This document shows, piece after piece, positions 60,113 to 64,000 of a stretch of 64,000 nt of DNA. Position 1 is the first letter of the stretch, and each line of letters opens with the position of its first letter. The notes below the pieces were generated by a model. The model saw only the letters and a program-made list of their open reading frames with translations. It was not told the DNA's origin and did no database searches. The position numbers and the translations under genes were made by a program. Origin of the DNA: Bacteroidales bacterium (GTDB taxonomy: Bacteria; Bacteroidota; Bacteroidia; Bacteroidales; Paludibacteraceae); contig SUXC01000005.1 of the NCBI GenBank assembly GCA_015061165.1, positions 1 through 64,000 of the forward strand, in the 5' to 3' direction.

Positions 60113-60587
60113 TTTCCATGTGATATTGAATCAACCACGGACGGCACGGATGGGCATGGGAACACGATAAACATATCCTTGTTTCAGTGTTGTTCCGTGA
60201 GTTTCAGTGGTCAGTACATACCCGCGGAAAGATGTCTCTCAGTGGGAGATAATTCCAACCACAGACGAGCACAGATTGCCACGGAAACTCGGAATTGATG
60301 ATAATACTCTACAAGTTCTTAATCATTGTATTAGGAACTTGTTTGTTTTGTGTCCGTTACCGAAACAAACGAAATACAACTACCCGCCCTCGGGCGACAA
60401 CATAAAATAACTTTGAGTGTAACGAAAAGTGCCCCCGCCTTTACACTTTACACTCTACGCTGTACACCAAAACAGCGGCTTCGCCGCAAAAGCGATCTTT
60501 GAAATATTGACATATTTGGATATAGAAAACGACAACCCATTTGTGTGGATTGTCGTTTAGGGAGTTTGAAATGGTTTTAGGTGGAAT

Positions 60588-61796
60588 TTAGTATAGGAAT
60601 CCGAATAGATATAACGGAATGCTATTACCGACACAATATTCCATTTCATCCAAAGCAAGAAAACTATTCGGTATATCTTTGATTTGTTGGAATGTTTTAC
60701 TTCGTCCTCCAATTTCAAATGTATATGTTTGATCTACTTTGAAATCTCCGTGTGTTGGCATTTCTACCAAATGACCTTGGCGCAGTTGATTGAGAAAAAA
60801 TGCTTCGCGCAATGTGCCAATGTTTACTTGATTGGTCAATGCAAACATCTGGTTGGTGTTATTGAGGAATATTTTATCAGGTCGAGATAATGTTTTATAA
60901 CTTTTGCTCTCTTTGCTAACAAGCATCAGTAGTCCAGCGCGTTCCATTAGATGCAGCAATTTGATGACAATATCACGTGTGGCTTCAATTTCGCGACATA
61001 GTGTGCTGATGTTTGGTTCTAATGGAACTTGAGTTGCCAATAACATGAGTAGTTTTTGTGCTTTTTCTAATGTAGCAAACGATAGGTCTTCTACACGAGG
61101 AATGTCTTGATTGATAATCAGTTTCATTACTTGTCCCAATCGCATGAGGTAGTCTTGTTTAGCTTCTAATACAAAGGGGTAGTATCCTTCGCGTAAGTAT
61201 TGCTCGAATAGTGGCAATGGCTTTATTTTAGATGCTAATTCCATTGCAATACTGGTATGATGCTCAATCAGGTGCTTCAAACTAATCGCTTCAGTGGATA
61301 GGATATTGTGGAATAGCAGGTATTCTCTAAACGAAAATCCATGCAATTCGTAAACGCTTTGTCGGCGAGATAAATCTGCTTGCGCATCATCGATTTGCAA
61401 CATGGAGGAACCAGTATAAACGATTTTTAGATCGCTGAAAGTATCAAATACTTGTTTGAGCATTTGTCCCCAATGTTTAGTGTAGTGTATCTCATCCACG
61501 AACAGGGCTTCAATCCCATGCGTATGAGCATACTCAGCAACATCATAAAGCGTTATGAGTTGAAACTGAAAATTATCCAACGAAATGTAAAGTGCTTTAC
61601 TCAGATTGTTGTAATGTTCTTTGATATACTGTAAAATCATCGTTGTTTTACCTGTACCTCGTGCTCCTCGTATGCATATGAGTCGAGCATCCCAATTAAT
61701 TTGATGGTAAAGATAGCGTTTGTTGCTTGTGTCTGTTTTTTGGATACGATGAAGATATTCATCTTGCAACATTCGGAATTGATATTCTTGTATCAT
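60588..61796 (-). CDS. AAA family ATPase (AAA_14/DUF4143 type)
   Basis: Walker A IRGARGTGKTTMILQYIKEHY, Walker B ALFVDEIHY, IVYTGSSMLQI, LHGFSFREYLLF. Confidence 0.92.
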   Translation of the reverse strand: MIQEYQFRMLQDEYLHRIQKTDTSNKRYLYHQINWDARLICIRGARGTGKTTMILQYIKEHYNNLSKALYISLDNFQFQLITLYDVAEYAHTHGIEALFVDEIHYTKHWGQMLKQVFDTFSDLKIVYTGSSMLQIDDAQADLSRRQSVYELHGFSFREYLLFHNILSTEAISLKHLIEHHTSIAMELASKIKPLPLFEQYLREGYYPFVLEAKQDYLMRLGQVMKLIINQDIPRVEDLSFATLEKAQKLLMLLATQVPLEPNISTLCREIEATRDIVIKLLHLMERAGLLMLVSKESKSYKTLSRPDKIFLNNTNQMFALTNQVNIGTLREAFFLNQLRQGHLVEMPTHGDFKVDQTYTFEIGGRSKTFQQIKDIPNSFLALDEMEYCVGNSIPLYLFGFLY

Positions 61797-61821
61797 AGTA
61801 GTAAAGTATTAAAATTCGCTG

Positions 61822-61853
61822 CAAAGGTAATGATTTTATTTTACAAAAGCAAA
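61822..61853 (-). promoter_or_regulatory. Bacteroidetes promoter for the AAA ATPase gene
   Basis: Minus strand TTTG-N20-TACCTTTGCAG. Confidence 0.75.
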
Positions 61854-62310
61854 TAATTAGGTAAATTTTACTTTTGAAAAAGTAATTTTATGTGTTATTT
61901 TCGCTTTTAGAAAAGTAATCTGGTACAAAAAAGAGGTTTGTGTTCGAAATTTTGGTGATTTGTCACTATTTTTTCGAGAAGTTATATAATGAAGGGCTAT
62001 AAGCTAAATATGTCAATAGTGCTTAGTTGCACAAATAATAACTATTGGGCATCGTTCATTGAGTTGAACCTTGCTCACAAATAAGAGCCACAGAGGTGCT
62101 ATAGATGTCCTATAGATGTCTTATGGTGGTCGCGAAACAAATAGCAAACCCCGCCCTCGGGCGACCAACATAAAATTTGAGCGTTAGCGATGAAGCCATT
62201 ACCTATAGCCAATCACCTATAGCCAATTGCCCAAAGCAACACTCTACGCTATACACCAAAACGCGGCTTCGCTGCCTAACAAAGAATATTAACAAAAAAA
62301 ACAAAATAAT

Positions 62311-64000
62311 ATGAAAAGTATTTTTTCTCAAATTTCTAAATCTTCATTGTTCAATCACGCAAAACGATTGGCAATAGTTTTGGTTTTCCTCTCCTATGCT
62401 GCTGCTGCTGCTGCTAATCACGGCACGCACTATTCTAAGGCAACGGTTAGTGCAAATCCTACTGGTGGTGGTACCGTGTATGTTGCCACGAGTAACTCCA
62501 AACCGCAAAATGCAACACCATCAGCAACACAAAATTGTAGTGGAAGTAGTAGTAAAGATAATCAGAAATACTATTTTTGGGCTGAGGCAAATTCTAATTA
62601 TACTTTCCTTAATTTTACGAGTGGGAATGATTCTTATACTACAGTCAGTGGACAAGAGATATCTGTAACAGCAAAAAGCACGAATCAAAGTGCGCCAACC
62701 GAATTAAATGTGGTTGCTAATTTTAGTCCTATTATAGCAGGTGAGAATGAGATCGTTATGTATAAAATGCCTGATGGCTCTTTGAGTCCAGGTACTGCTG
62801 ATGTTACGCTTAATAAAACCACCAGTTTAGATATTGAATGTAGTCGTTCAGACTTGTTTGATGTGACATCCAGTGCACCTCCTACTGGTGAAACAAACGA
62901 AATAATAACTATTTCAGTAAAAAAGAAAGCAACTGCGGGAGATATTCCATTAGGACAGGCTGCTACGCTTACGCTTACGCCCGCGAATGCCAGTTTGTCG
63001 CAATTGTCGCCAGAAGCGTATAATCCAGTTGCGAGAACAATAAAGATTACAATTAAGGAACCTTTAACGGTGACCTTCAATCCTGCTGTTAAGGGTGGTT
63101 ATTACACATTCCAACAAACATCTGTAGAAGGATCCGCTGTGGAGGTAAATACTCAAAAATCAATTGGAATTGTGAGTCCTCAGGAGGGTGTTGTGGAGTT
63201 AAAAGCCTATCCAACTACAGGTTATCGTTTTAGAAGATGGGTAATTGAGCGCGAAGCTGCAGAACCTGAGTATTTATACGAAGCCGTTGTCACTCCTAAT
63301 CGATTTAACTCTGATGCCACAGTTACCGCGGAGTTCGTGGATACCAAATACGCTCAGTTTATCATTTTAGGAACAGACACCGCCAAGTACAAGTATGCGC
63401 ACTTAGATGATGCTATTGCGGTAGCACAAAGAGATGGTAAAAACGTGGTTGCTGTGTATGTGCCAGGGCGTCTGAAAATAACATCTAAAACCACAAGAGG
63501 TACGGGAATACATATTTTTGAATATAACTTAACTATTAGTTCTATTGTATCAGAAGGAAAGACAGACTGGATTCTTCCTAAACCATCATCGGGAACCTAT
63601 ACCATTCCATCTGGTATTACATTTTTAGTTCCTGGACTAGATAAGGCTGCAATACAAAACTTAATTGATAATAGGGAGGTAAGAGAAGGTTATGTATCGT
63701 ATCATACCATTAATTATAGATACAATACAGGTGCTGGTGTGAATGATGATTTTTTAGAGTTGGCTCCTACTCCCAAATGTATATGTAAGTTATCTGTAGA
63801 GGATGGAACAAAGATTGAGGTGAATGGTGCTATCTCTGTATTTTCTTCTCCGTCAGCGAGCACGGGTTATACAGGACGTCCCACTGGGTACGGACAACTC
63901 CATTTGGGGGAGAATAGTACCATCGAAGTGAATGATGGTGGTATCTTACATGTGCTTGGATATGTTACTGGCAAAAATCTCAATTCCACTGTAACTGCAA
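62311..64000 (+). CDS. Large secreted protein, 3' truncated by the window; possible surface adhesin/beta-helix
   Basis: Open frame to the window end, absent from the ORF track. MKSIFSQISKSSLFNHAKRLAIVLVFLSYAAAAAANHGTHYSKATVSANPTGGGTVYV...; InlB-like YPTTGYRFRRWV. Confidence 0.85.
   Translation, partial: MKSIFSQISKSSLFNHAKRLAIVLVFLSYAAAAAANHGTHYSKATVSANPTGGGTVYVATSNSKPQNATPSATQNCSGSSSKDNQKYYFWAEANSNYTFLNFTSGNDSYTTVSGQEISVTAKSTNQSAPTELNVVANFSPIIAGENEIVMYKMPDGSLSPGTADVTLNKTTSLDIECSRSDLFDVTSSAPPTGETNEIITISVKKKATAGDIPLGQAATLTLTPANASLSQLSPEAYNPVARTIKITIKEPLTVTFNPAVKGGYYTFQQTSVEGSAVEVNTQKSIGIVSPQEGVVELKAYPTTGYRFRRWVIEREAAEPEYLYEAVVTPNRFNSDATVTAEFVDTKYAQFIILGTDTAKYKYAHLDDAIAVAQRDGKNVVAVYVPGRLKITSKTTRGTGIHIFEYNLTISSIVSEGKTDWILPKPSSGTYTIPSGITFLVPGLDKAAIQNLIDNREVREGYVSYHTINYRYNTGAGVNDDFLELAPTPKCICKLSVEDGTKIEVNGAISVFSSPSASTGYTGRPTGYGQLHLGENSTIEVNDGGILHVLGYVTGKNLNSTVTA

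Noticed and set aside
59264-61796. BRO/DinD-like gene plus AAA ATPase as a two-gene defence system
   Set aside because: The genes are convergent, have separate promoters and are separated by a composite repeat. Both families are common orphan genes in Bacteroidales, so sequence alone gives no functional link.

Overview
Bacteroidales-type chromosome segment, judged from -33/-7 promoters of the form TTTG-N19/20-TAnnTTTG and from SusC/SusD gene pairs. The left end (1-85) holds the 3' end of a probable IS110-like transposase. Next is a beta-1,3-glucan (laminarin-type) utilization locus on the minus strand (209-18832): SusC, SusD, a Big2 surface lipoprotein, three GH16 enzymes, a GH128-like enzyme, a GPH-family transporter, a ~1136-aa inverting glucan phosphorylase and a one-piece membrane sensor/LuxR-HTH regulator. 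Housekeeping genes follow (mltG, uvrB, AddB-like nuclease, cation:proton antiporter). A second locus (26.6-54.4 kb) looks like a peptidoglycan/amino-sugar salvage system. A minus-strand set (SpoIID without a signal peptide, HIT-motif DUF4922, GT2, NagB-like/PIG-L fusion) is divergent from a plus-strand set (sugar kinase, MurQ, SusC/D, lipoproteins, GHL10, phosphodiester glycosidase, propeller-amidase). The right end has a structured leader, low-complexity membrane and surface proteins, a BRO/DinD-like gene, an AAA ATPase and a large secreted protein running off the window. The most unusual signal is distributed. Many gene boundaries carry a degenerate tandem array whose sequence differs by locus but whose period is usually 7 or 11 nt, and similar arrays occur in frame inside several CDSs. 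Other candidates are a strongly paired leader RNA (54767-54910), a composite hairpin repeat around the BRO and AAA genes, and a short shared C-terminal tail on five secreted proteins. No rRNA, tRNA or CRISPR was recognised. All family calls are by eye; no searches were run.
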